A stretch of 9,935 bases of DNA from positions 1 through 9,935 of the forward strand of contig WFRA01000388.1 of NCBI GenBank assembly GCA_015486775.1. The letters run 5' to 3'. The position numbers and the translations under genes were made by a program. Under the pieces are notes generated by a model. It ran no database searches and had not been told where the DNA came from. It worked only from the letters and a program-made list of their open reading frames with translations. This document shows positions 1 through 7,313 of this stretch, piece after piece. The first letter of the stretch is position 1; every line of letters begins with the position of its first letter. This DNA comes from Kiritimatiellales bacterium (GTDB lineage: Bacteria > Verrucomicrobiota > Kiritimatiellia > Kiritimatiellales > Pontiellaceae).

Positions 1-3000
1 AATCCCTTCTCCAGGCCGCCAATCGGAATCTGGTTGGTGACGGATTCAAAATAGGGATCGGCAGCGGTGCTTCCCGTTTCCCATGCCGGATCGGCGGGGA
101 ACCAGGGAGCAAGCAGGTTGGTGCTTGCATTCAGGGCATAGGCCAACCCGCGCGCGGCGGAATCGAGTCGGCGGTTGTAGATATATTCCATGAAGTCCGG
201 GGAAGTTCCAGCGGTTGGAAGAACCCTTTCCGCATCCGCGACGTTGGGGTTTCCGCCCAGGGCATATTCGACCAGATTGTCCATGCCGTCGGCATCGGGG
301 TCGGCGAAACGGTCGGCATCGCCACCCGCAAGGCCGTGGCCCTCCGCCCACTTCGCAAAGGTTAGCTCGGCAAAAGAAAGCGCTTCGATGGCAAGGTCGT
401 CGAACCGCATGTCGACAATGCCATCCGCCGAGGAGGAGTCGACATGGTTGCGCAGTTGGACAAAACGTTCAGTGCCGGTAAAGCCGACGGGGTAGGTTCC
501 CAGGTCGAAATTCCCGGACGTTGCATCCGAATAGGTCAGCTGGACGGTGTTCGCCCCTTCGTCGAAGGTGGCGACGAGGGAATAGACGTTTCCAAGGATT
601 GGATAGGGATCGGCAACCTGTGCGACGAGGGTCCCGTTGGTTCGGACTTCGCAGGTTCCGTCGGAAAAGAGGCTGAAGGCGAATCCGGAAGCGTCCGCCG
701 GGTTTCCAACGGCAAAGCCGCTCCAGCCAACGTGGTCCACGCTGGCGAGCAGGAGCCCGCGATAACTGAGCGACCAAACCTTGCCGACCAGGTTCGCCTC
801 GAAATCGGTGTCCAGATCGAGAATGGAATCGCCGCCGCCCCCTCCCGAGGTTTCGACCCTCGTCAGCACGGGATCGGGGAACGAGCCCACGGCGGCGGCC
901 GGGCCGACAAGCGTCCGGCCACTGGAAAGCCCTAGCGTGTATGCGCTGGCCCGCCCTCCGGCCTGGCGCGCGGGCAACTCCGTATTGAGATTGTCCCAGA
1001 CACTCGTTTCGGCATTGAAGGTGTCTTGAAAAATCACGCCGAAAGCCGACCCGGAAAAGCGGTAGTTGAAGCGGCCCAGGGGGGCTGCCTCGCCTTCGGT
1101 GTAGAAGTCGGCGATCTCGCCCGACTGGCTATAGTTGTCTAGCCACTTGAACTCCAGGTCGAGCGACTCCCCGCCGGAGGGGTCGACGAGGCTGCGCGGA
1201 ACGGCGATCTCCAGTTCCGAACCGAAAACGGCAAACTGCACGTTGGTGACGGTTGCCCAGTTCCAGACATTGGAACTTTGCGAGAGGATGGCCAGTCCGT
1301 CGGCCGCGTAGCGATCCACCATCAAGTCGTAGCCCTCCCAGCCGGTCGCCTTGTTCCGATCGATGTCGATGAGCAGCTGCATCCAGTTTGGATCGGCGAA
1401 GGGGGTCAGTGGATCGGCGGTTTCTACATAGAAGTAAACAAACGAGGCATCGCGCGAGACCTTGGCGCGCACCACGTCGTTGCGGCCGGAGGAGTTGACG
1501 TAGTGGAGGCGCTGCCCGGGGTTGTCCGGATCGAGATATCCATATCCATCCCGCTGCTGGACATTGCCCTTGCTCGCCGCAAAGCCGGGGGTCACATCAG
1601 CCCAGTCGGCGAACGATCCATCGATGGAAACCGCATTTTCCGGCGAGGCGGCCGCCGGTTTTTCCATGCCCTTAAACTTCCGGATATTGGAAACCAGCTG
1701 GTAGTAGTAGTTGTCGCCGTGGCCGCCCTTCATCGGCTCGATATCGCGGCTGTATTCCGGGCTGAACTGGTCGGGGAAGGCGTTGGAAACCCCGCCCCAC
1801 GTTTCGTAGCGCCCAACCACCCATTCGTTCCAGCCGGTGATGAATACCATATCGGGATCGACCGCCAGTGCGCGATCCCACTGCTCCTGGAAGTTGTAGC
1901 CGTAGAGATGGGAGTTGGTGGTGAGGTTGGCAAAGCCATCGGCGGCGGTATAGCTGCGGCCATGGATCAACTGCCCGTTCATGGCGGAGAGCCCGTTCAG
2001 TTGCTCCGACCAGTTTTGCGCCACGCCGACGGTCATCCATTCGTAGGTGCCGTCACCCTTGTCCACATAGCCGTTCTGGGGCGCGTTTTCCAGCCAGCCC
2101 CACTGGTCGTTCCGCGAGGGGCCGTTCTCGTAGCTCGGCTGTGCAGGGCGGAAGGTAAAGAAGTCCCGAATGGCATCGAGCTTTTCCTGCGGATAGGCGC
2201 CGTCGAGAAAATTGATTTCACTGTCATAGTCGCCGGACACCTGCGCCCCGTTAAAGTAGCTAACGATTCCCGCCGTCTCCTGAACCCACTTCCAAACCCC
2301 CACCTTCTCCGTCGGGCCGAAGAGCTCCCAGACATAGTCCCCTGCGGCGAGCGGGGCAAAGTTGAGGTTGAGATAGGCGTTGTCGGCAAAGTTGGTAAAG
2401 GTTCGGCTGGCCAGTGGCGACTGGGCCACGGAGGTGGCATAGTTGCTGTTCCACGCATACAGCGACAGGGTCAAGTTGCCGATACCGTTGCCCCAGCTTG
2501 GGCAGTGGGCATTGATTCCCCGGAAGCCCTCGGAGGTCGAAAACTTCATGCCGGCGGTCGTGCCGGATGTAATCTGCACAGGCACCTTCGAAGAGCCGCT
2601 GGTGAGCGGGGTATAGTTTCCGTCAAGCGCCTCCGGATAGGCCATGATGACCGGCTTGCCGCTCCACATGAACCACGACGCCTGGTATTTCCCGGTGCTG
2701 TACATGTCGTCGTACAGCTGCACCAAAGCATCCCGCGTGGTTTCCACCGCCCCAAAATTGAGCATGAAGGAAAACTGCGGCACCTTCACCCCATCGGCCC
2801 GCGCCTCGGCCATCACCTGGCCGACCGCGTCGTAGCCATCCTTCCAGGTCCAGGCGCCGTTCGTGGCATCGTAGAACAGCGCGTCCACACCCGCCGCGCC
2901 GAGCATTTCGAGCTGCTTGCGGATCACCCACTTGTCCCTGCCGTCGTAGTAGTCGAACAGCGGCTCGCCCCAGAAAAAAGAGCGCTGATCCGTGTACGGT

Positions 3001-3275
3001 GCCCACAGCGGATGGTTATAGTCGTTCACCATGGCCGGATCGGTGATGATTTTTCCAAGGTCGTAGGCTTTGTTTCCGACCGAGTGGCTGACATGCCACG
3101 TCCAGTAGAAAATTCCCACGGCCTTGCCGGGGCGGAGATCTCCCACCTCCTCGTAGGTCGGCAACGCGCGGCCCAGGCCATCGGTTGCGGGAAAATTCAC
3201 CCCCGTGCTCCGCGCGCTTGCTCCGGCCATCGCGCCCATCAAAACGGCCAGCAGGCCCTGTGTCGTTTTTTTCAT
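1..3275 (-). CDS. Secreted GH71/99-like glycoside hydrolase, multidomain (3' end outside window)
   Basis: The reading frame is open from ATG at 3275 to the left edge (1091 codons seen). Residues 1-21 form a signal peptide (MKKTTQ start, AGASA end). Residues about 50-540 resemble the GH71/GH99-like (beta/alpha)8 group: GIFYWTWH at 54-61, a QLEMLGAAGVDALFYDATNG strand-helix at 121-140, SGKPVIMAYP near 205-214, and FITGWNEWVVGRYE at 478-491. Residues about 547-740 look like a DOMON/CBM9-like binding domain (IDGSFADW, then LLIDIDRNKATGWEGYD). Residues 745-966 are a LamG-like module homologous to the whole mature PEP-CTERM protein at 6354-7211. Residues 968-1091 start a C-terminal module with the acidic loop DPDADGMDNLVEYALGG. 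Alignment to the end of the protein at 7314-9155 suggests only about ten residues are missing. Enzyme class is inferred from fold motifs; substrate is unknown. An in-frame ATG at 3281 is an alternative start, but AAGG sits at better spacing (8 bases) for 3275. Confidence 0.88.
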   Translation of the reverse strand, partial: MKKTTQGLLAVLMGAMAGASARSTGVNFPATDGLGRALPTYEEVGDLRPGKAVGIFYWTWHVSHSVGNKAYDLGKIITDPAMVNDYNHPLWAPYTDQRSFFWGEPLFDYYDGRDKWVIRKQLEMLGAAGVDALFYDATNGAWTWKDGYDAVGQVMAEARADGVKVPQFSFMLNFGAVETTRDALVQLYDDMYSTGKYQASWFMWSGKPVIMAYPEALDGNYTPLTSGSSKVPVQITSGTTAGMKFSTSEGFRGINAHCPSWGNGIGNLTLSLYAWNSNYATSVAQSPLASRTFTNFADNAYLNLNFAPLAAGDYVWELFGPTEKVGVWKWVQETAGIVSYFNGAQVSGDYDSEINFLDGAYPQEKLDAIRDFFTFRPAQPSYENGPSRNDQWGWLENAPQNGYVDKGDGTYEWMTVGVAQNWSEQLNGLSAMNGQLIHGRSYTAADGFANLTTNSHLYGYNFQEQWDRALAVDPDMVFITGWNEWVVGRYETWGGVSNAFPDQFSPEYSRDIEPMKGGHGDNYYYQLVSNIRKFKGMEKPAAASPENAVSIDGSFADWADVTPGFAASKGNVQQRDGYGYLDPDNPGQRLHYVNSSGRNDVVRAKVSRDASFVYFYVETADPLTPFADPNWMQLLIDIDRNKATGWEGYDLMVDRYAADGLAILSQSSNVWNWATVTNVQFAVFGSELEIAVPRSLVDPSGGESLDLEFKWLDNYSQSGEIADFYTEGEAAPLGRFNYRFSGSAFGVIFQDTFNAETSVWDNLNTELPARQAGGRASAYTLGLSSGRTLVGPAAAVGSFPDPVLTRVETSGGGGGDSILDLDTDFEANLVGKVWSLSYRGLLLASVDHVGWSGFAVGNPADASGFAFSLFSDGTCEVRTNGTLVAQVADPYPILGNVYSLVATFDEGANTVQLTYSDATSGNFDLGTYPVGFTGTERFVQLRNHVDSSSADGIVDMRFDDLAIEALSFAELTFAKWAEGHGLAGGDADRFADPDADGMDNLVEYALGGNPNVADAERVLPTAGTSPDFMEYIYNRRLDSAARGLAYALNASTNLLAPWFPADPAWETGSTAADPYFESVTNQIPIGGLEKG
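378..1043 (-). repeat. Paralogous LamG-like module, copy in the GH71/99-like enzyme
   Basis: Encodes residues 745-966 of the enzyme. Landmarks FQDTF, ARQAGG, YTLGLSSGRTLVGPAAA, LDLDTDF, GWSGFAVGNPAD, DLGTYPVGF and RFDDLAIE align in order, with few gaps, to the PEP-CTERM protein encoded at 6435-7145. Similarity is also visible at DNA level in the strongest blocks. Confidence 0.85.
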
Positions 3276-3281
3276 GTTCAT
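3275..3281 (-). other. ATGA stop/start overlap between the two enzyme genes
   Basis: On the minus strand 3281-3278 reads ATGA: the TGA (3280-3278) ends the GH32-like gene, and the ATG (3281) is in frame with the GH71/99-like gene, followed two codons later by the preferred ATG at 3275. Ribosomes finishing the first gene can restart at once, so the two enzymes are expected from one transcript in coupled amounts. Confidence 0.75.
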
Positions 3282-6199
3282 CGCCTTGTCAAACCCTTGT
3301 TTTCCGAATTCGTGCAGATTGGCGAAAGCCAACCGGGATAGGGTTCGTATTTGTCCTTGAGCGGCCGGATGCGCAGATTGCGGAAGGTGACGGATCCTCC
3401 CTCCACAAAAAGGCGGATCCGATCGCCGCCTGCATTCCAAAACCGGGTGGTTACGGATCGGAACGCACCGATCTCGGCATCGAGGATGTCATGCCGGACG
3501 ACCACATCTATCTTGAACGGCCTATCCAGTCCTTTTACCTCCTGAATGGCTGGCCCTTTGCCGATGCCTCCGCCGCTGTCGCCCATTTTTGAAAACCGAA
3601 CCACTTTGCCCCCGGGCTCAAAAACCAACCGGCAATCGGTTTCATCATCCGCACGCAGTTCCAGCCCAAAAACGGTGGCGGCGGGTTCCGGAACGATTTC
3701 CGCTTCAAGACGGAAGTCGTTGGGAATGCCGGGCAACTCGAACACCTGCCGTTCTCCCTTGGCCGTCAGCCGGACACTGGCCGCCACCGGAAGCGGTTCG
3801 CCGCAGGCGGGAACCAGTTCAGGCACAAAGACGGTACCCAGATTCCCTTGTTCATCCTGAACCAACTCGCGCAGGATCGAGTTGCCGCCCCATCCACCGT
3901 CAGGAAGAAAGCCCGCGTAGATCCGGCGATTCTTGCCGAAAGCGCCGGTCTTCGGCACGGCCAACTGATCCACCCGCAGCGGGCTGTGCTCGGTCCATGG
4001 ACCCGTCGCGTCTTTCGAACGCCAAAAGCCGCTGCCGCAAAGATAGTACCACCACCCGCCGAATTCAAAGATGTTCGGGCAGGTGGCCAGCCACCTCTCG
4101 GAGCTGATGAACGGCTTTTCCTGCTCGACCCAGGTTTCCAGGTTCTTCGATGTCAGATGCATCTGGGTGTTCAGCACACCGGGGGTCTTTAAGTAGCCGC
4201 CATCGCCCACCACCAACGCGCCGTTTTCCACCCGCGCACCACCGTACAGAAGGCCATCCGGAAAGTGGCCGGTCCTGTCGCGGGTGGAGCCGTCTTCGAA
4301 ATCAAACCAGGCCAGCGGTTCCGGCCCGCCTTTGGCATCCGGTTTCAGCCCGGCCAGCTGTTCCGCACCGAGCGCGGTGCTGTAGAGCCGGGCATCCAGA
4401 ATGCGCCCGCGCAAAAAGGAGCGTTCGGGCGGGCCGCTGTTCGCATGGCGCCGACCCATGATGATCGAGGAACCGGAGGGAAACGTCACCGGTGCTTTTA
4501 TGGCATACCCGGCATAGACCTTTCCGTTGCGATAGAGCGTGCCCTTGTCCCCCTTGAAGGACAACGCCACCTGCACCACCTTTTTTGGCGCCGTCTCCAG
4601 CGGCCAGGCATCCTGCCGGATCGGCGTCCGTTGGAAGCGGTCGCTGCCCGGCATCCATTTTCGGGGAGTCCGCTCGCCGAACACCAGCGCGTCAAACTGG
4701 TTCGCGTCCGGATGCTCAAGGGTCAGGACGCTGCCGCCGCGCTGCTCCAGGTCGTCCAGCTCCACCCAGGCCACCAGGGTCTTGTCCCGTACCGGCTCGG
4801 TCCTCGACCGGCGCGCAGGGCCGGCCTTGACCATGTGAAAGGTACCATCGCCGGTTTGAAAAATTTCGCAATCCCCGCCATTCATGAAGGGATGGGGATG
4901 GGTTTTGGTGAAATGAATCCCATCCCGGCTTACTGCCCGCTGAATCCCGCCGTGCCCACCGCCATAGTGCGGCGAGGGGTAGAACCAGTTGTACTGCCCA
5001 TCCCGGTAGGCCACCGCGCCGGTTCCGTTCCAGGCTTCCCACTGTTCGGTGACGGGAATGGTCACGGGATGGTGTATCCAGTTTTTCAGGTCTTTCGTCG
5101 ATGCCTGCCAGATTTCGAGCCCGCCGTGGCCACCATCCCACTTGCTGTGCATGTTGCGGCGCAGGATCAGGTAGAACAGGCGGAAGGTTTGTTTTTCCTC
5201 GTCCCACCACGGGATCAGGTCGCCGGCCTTGCGGTTGTGGCCGCGCGGACGAAAATACTGCATGGACACACCCTCCTTGCCAAGGATGGCCAGCTCGCGC
5301 AACCGCACATGCTCCGTGCCGCCGCACAGGGACGCAATCTCGTCCGGGTTGAGCACCCGGTTCCAGACTGCGGCATGATCGATCAATCCGTTGAACCCGT
5401 CCCCGATAACAAACGGCAGCGTACGCTTGCGAGTCTCCCCGATGGGGAATTCCTCGTCCACAAGCACCCCGTCGATCCATAGTTCGAGCTTGGGGCCGGT
5501 CATCACCGCCACGATGTCGTGCCAATCGGTCGAGCCGATAAGCCCCACCGGGAAATAGATTTTCATCACGGCATTGAGCACATCCTGCTGCAGGGGATTC
5601 GGCCAGGTTTCCCGCGGTTGCAGGTCATGAATCCGATTCAAACGTGCGGAATCCGGTTCGCGCGCCCCCCAAAGCAGTTCGACCGCGGCGGAGCTGCCAG
5701 GCACAGACCTCGGCCCTCCGGGCTGGAACAGCCAGGAGGCGACGGTGGACACTTGAGTTCCCCTGAAAGCACGGTCGGTCATTGGTTTCTTCTTTCCATC
5801 CACAACACGCAACGCCACACCAACAGTTTTATCATCGCCTGCATCGCCCAGAAGCGTTCCCGACCAGATGCCGGACGGAACACGCAGCCGAATGGCCAGC
5901 GTCCAGTGTTTTGGGTCGAGCTTTGGGTCCACAATCAGCCGACCGCCTGCAAAGCGGGCAACCTTGCCGTCGCCGCCGCGGAACCGCGAGGCATCCCGGT
6001 CGGGGGGCTCCAGTGCTTCGCCAAGATGCACGTCCCCTTCGGCCTCCAGGCCCTCCTCGCTGTCCATGTGCCAAATGCAGGCCGCCTGCCTCATCGGATT
6101 TCCTGCCGAAAGGACACTCTCTACAGGCGGTTTTCCTGCTGTTCCTGCCACGATGGCCAACAGGCTTGCCACAATCGCTATAATGGTTGTCTTTTCCAT
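3278..6199 (-). CDS. Secreted GH32/GH43-type beta-propeller glycosidase-like protein with two LamG-like domains
   Basis: 973 residues, complete. A signal peptide covers residues 1-21 (MEKTTIIAIVASLLAIVAGTA), with no lipobox cysteine. Residues about 40-295 are a LamG-like beta-sandwich (LELWIDGVLV, then GLIDHAAVWNRVLNPDEIASL). The propeller starts near 310: GDLIPWWDEEKQTFRLFYL at 326-344 matches the first-blade nucleophile strand (D327 candidate), then HSKWDGGHGGLEIWQASTKDLKNW at 351-374, and GGDCEIF at 441-447, which matches the GH32 RDP region (D443 candidate). Residues about 472-668 are a second LamG-like domain inserted in the propeller (GTLYRNGKVY, LRGRILDARLYSTAL). The propeller resumes near 670, with TCPNIFEFGGWWYYL at 706-720 where GH32 enzymes carry the EC acid/base motif. 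Residues about 806-950 are a GH32C-like C-terminal sandwich. Such proteins usually hydrolyse plant or algal glycans outside the cell; the exact activity is unknown and the acid/base position is atypical. The stop overlaps the start region of the next gene. Confidence 0.9.
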   Translation of the reverse strand: MEKTTIIAIVASLLAIVAGTAGKPPVESVLSAGNPMRQAACIWHMDSEEGLEAEGDVHLGEALEPPDRDASRFRGGDGKVARFAGGRLIVDPKLDPKHWTLAIRLRVPSGIWSGTLLGDAGDDKTVGVALRVVDGKKKPMTDRAFRGTQVSTVASWLFQPGGPRSVPGSSAAVELLWGAREPDSARLNRIHDLQPRETWPNPLQQDVLNAVMKIYFPVGLIGSTDWHDIVAVMTGPKLELWIDGVLVDEEFPIGETRKRTLPFVIGDGFNGLIDHAAVWNRVLNPDEIASLCGGTEHVRLRELAILGKEGVSMQYFRPRGHNRKAGDLIPWWDEEKQTFRLFYLILRRNMHSKWDGGHGGLEIWQASTKDLKNWIHHPVTIPVTEQWEAWNGTGAVAYRDGQYNWFYPSPHYGGGHGGIQRAVSRDGIHFTKTHPHPFMNGGDCEIFQTGDGTFHMVKAGPARRSRTEPVRDKTLVAWVELDDLEQRGGSVLTLEHPDANQFDALVFGERTPRKWMPGSDRFQRTPIRQDAWPLETAPKKVVQVALSFKGDKGTLYRNGKVYAGYAIKAPVTFPSGSSIIMGRRHANSGPPERSFLRGRILDARLYSTALGAEQLAGLKPDAKGGPEPLAWFDFEDGSTRDRTGHFPDGLLYGGARVENGALVVGDGGYLKTPGVLNTQMHLTSKNLETWVEQEKPFISSERWLATCPNIFEFGGWWYYLCGSGFWRSKDATGPWTEHSPLRVDQLAVPKTGAFGKNRRIYAGFLPDGGWGGNSILRELVQDEQGNLGTVFVPELVPACGEPLPVAASVRLTAKGERQVFELPGIPNDFRLEAEIVPEPAATVFGLELRADDETDCRLVFEPGGKVVRFSKMGDSGGGIGKGPAIQEVKGLDRPFKIDVVVRHDILDAEIGAFRSVTTRFWNAGGDRIRLFVEGGSVTFRNLRIRPLKDKYEPYPGWLSPICTNSENKGLTRR
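3284..3293 (-). promoter_or_regulatory. Leader element TTTGACAAGG with Shine-Dalgarno, upstream of the GH71/99-like gene
   Basis: The minus strand reads TTTGACAAGG inside the last codons of the GH32-like gene. AAGG (3287-3284) is eight bases from the ATG at 3275 but only two from the ATG at 3281, which favours 3275 as the main start. The element is identical to the one at 6206-6215. Confidence 0.6.
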
Positions 6200-6205
6200 C
6201 CTTCA

Positions 6206-6215
6206 CCTTGTCAAA
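6206..6215 (-). promoter_or_regulatory. Leader element TTTGACAAGG with Shine-Dalgarno, upstream of the GH32-like gene
   Basis: The minus strand reads TTTGACAAGG, with AAGG (6209-6206) six bases before the ATG at 6199. An identical ten-base string lies in front of the GH71/99-like gene at 3284-3293. The AAGG part is a sufficient ribosome binding site; whether the TTTGAC part does anything is unknown. Confidence 0.6.
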
Positions 6216-6297
6216 AAAACCAACCCTACGGAATTCGGCGGGTTCCTTTCTTGGACAAACTACCCTACCGCTCATTCAGAAACCATGATCCGCAGAT

Positions 6298-6327
6298 AAA
6301 AAAATCCCCGCGCAGACGCGGGGATTT
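6298..6327 (-). terminator. Intrinsic terminator after the PEP-CTERM gene
   Basis: A perfect 11-base-pair inverted repeat (6302-6312 and 6317-6327, arms AAATCCCCGCG and CGCGGGGATTT) encloses a four-base loop. Read on the minus strand, the stem runs into a tract of seven T at 6304-6298. It starts 26 bases past the stop codon at 6354. It should end transcripts of the two upstream secreted-protein genes and separate them from the two enzyme genes, although partial read-through is possible. Confidence 0.9.
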
Positions 6328-6353
6328 CGGATCTGCTTTTTCCTGCGAAAAAA

Positions 6354-7211
6354 TCAGAGCACGAAACGCCTGCGGATCCACAGGATTCCACCGCCCACGA
6401 GGGCAAGCATCCCCAGCGTGGCCGGCTCCGGAATCGTCTCGATGGTCAGGTCGTCGACGCGCCAGTCAACAAGCCCCGCGCCGTTGGCACTGCCCACATT
6501 GTTTTTCAGCTCAACGAAGCGGCTAGTGTCCACGAAGTTGACGTTGTAGGTTCCAAGATCAACCGTTCCGGAAGTCCCGTCGACATAACTGATCTGGGCC
6601 GTTCCCGCGACTTCGTCGAAGGTGGTGGTGAGGTCGTAGACCTGTCCGGAAATAGCGTTCGGGATGAAGGGGGAACCCGCAAGAACTCCGTTCGTCCAGA
6701 CCTGGGCGGCGCCACCCGAAAAAATATTGATGCCCAGCGCGGTTCCGGCATCGATGGGAGTGTTCGCCGGATTGCCCACCGAAAAGCCAATCCATCCGCG
6801 ATTCTCAACATTCGCGGCAAGCTTTCCTTTATGGCTAAGCTTCCACTGTTGCCCAAGCAGGCCGGACCCGAAGTCGGTATCCAGATCCAAGGACGCGACT
6901 CCTCCGGCATAGGTTCCATCGCCGTTGTCGGTGGTATCGACGCGAATCAGCACAGGCTCGGCCAAACCGGCCGTGGCGGCCGCAGGGCCGATCAGCGTCC
7001 GCCCACTGGTCAACCCCAGCGTGTAGGTGCTGTTTGTGGTTCCGCCTGCCTGGCGGGCTGCCCAGCCCGTTCCGGCACTATTCAGATCGTTCCAGATCCC
7101 TCCCGAAGCGATTCCCGAATCAAACGTATCCTGAAAGACAACCGTCGCGTTCGACGCGACTGCTCCGAGCAGCGCGGCAACCGCAATTGAACCTATTCCT
7201 GTTTTTCTCAT
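6354..7211 (-). CDS. PEP-CTERM sorting-domain protein with one LamG-like module
   Basis: 285 residues, complete. A signal peptide (MRKTGIGSIAVAALLGAVAS) ends near residue 22. Residues 23-259 form one beta-rich module with landmarks VVFQDTF (24-30), WAARQAGG (50-57), TLGLTSGRTLIGPAAA (64-79), LDLDTDFGSGLLGQQW (108-123) and RVDDLTIE (251-258). The C-terminus is a textbook PEP-CTERM signal: IPEPATLG at 260-267, a hydrophobic helix LALVGGGILWI, then the RRRFVL basic tail. In the known system, an exosortase recognises this tail and releases the protein to the surface or extracellular matrix; no exosortase gene is in the window. The start is fixed by AAGGAG seven bases upstream of ATG. The module is homologous to residues 745-966 of the GH71/99-like enzyme at 1-3275, so a role in binding the same glycan, or displaying a binder at the surface, is plausible but inferred. 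No catalytic motif is visible. Confidence 0.92.
   Translation of the reverse strand: MRKTGIGSIAVAALLGAVASNATVVFQDTFDSGIASGGIWNDLNSAGTGWAARQAGGTTNSTYTLGLTSGRTLIGPAAATAGLAEPVLIRVDTTDNGDGTYAGGVASLDLDTDFGSGLLGQQWKLSHKGKLAANVENRGWIGFSVGNPANTPIDAGTALGINIFSGGAAQVWTNGVLAGSPFIPNAISGQVYDLTTTFDEVAGTAQISYVDGTSGTVDLGTYNVNFVDTSRFVELKNNVGSANGAGLVDWRVDDLTIETIPEPATLGMLALVGGGILWIRRRFVL
6435..7145 (-). repeat. Paralogous LamG-like module, stand-alone copy with PEP-CTERM tail
   Basis: Encodes residues 23-259 of the PEP-CTERM protein. Landmarks FQDTF, ARQAGG, YTLGLTSGRTLIGPAAA, LDLDTDF, GWIGFSVGNPAN, DLGTYNVNF and RVDDLTIE match the copy at 378-1043. Confidence 0.85.
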
Positions 7212-7218
7212 TTTAGTG

Positions 7219-7224
7219 CTCCTT
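7219..7224 (-). promoter_or_regulatory. Ribosome binding site of the PEP-CTERM gene
   Basis: AAGGAG on the minus strand, seven bases before the ATG at 7211 and preceded by a run of A. It is the strongest Shine-Dalgarno sequence in the window and fixes this start. Confidence 0.85.
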
Positions 7225-7253
7225 TTTTTCCATGCAATCCACTTTCAGTCAGC

Positions 7254-7272
7254 GCAGGCACCCGTCGCCTGC
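7254..7272. repeat. Small hairpin between the two LamG-module genes
   Basis: GCAGGC (7254-7259) and GCCTGC (7267-7272) can form a six-base-pair stem with a seven-base loop, within the 102-base gap between the stop at 7314 and the start at 7211. There is no T tract, so it is not an intrinsic terminator. It could stabilise or separate the two coding parts of one transcript; the role is unproven. Confidence 0.35.
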
Positions 7273-7313
7273 CGAAACCGCCGGAAGCGGAACCGCATGT
7301 TTTGGTTGGTGAT

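Noticed and set aside
3284..3293. TTGACA before the enzyme genes as a -35 promoter box
   Set aside because: It is about ten bases from the start codon, leaving no room for a -10 box and transcript start. Its AAGG end makes it a ribosome binding site instead.
1278..3341. A long open frame on the plus strand (687 codons)
   Set aside because: It lies antisense to the GH71/99-like enzyme, has no signal or domain character, is rich in unlikely residue runs, and runs past the enzyme's start into the next gene. The minus-strand frame has recognisable domains throughout, so this is a shadow caused by GC-rich codon use.
4265..5482. A 405-codon open frame on the plus strand
   Set aside because: It is antisense to the propeller region of the GH32-like gene, whose minus-strand product has clear fold motifs. 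No ribosome binding site or domain supports the plus-strand frame.
6216..6297. A sigma-70-type promoter for the enzyme pair
   Set aside because: The best -35-like string on the minus strand (TTGTCC) has no acceptable -10 at 16-18 bases, so I do not annotate one.
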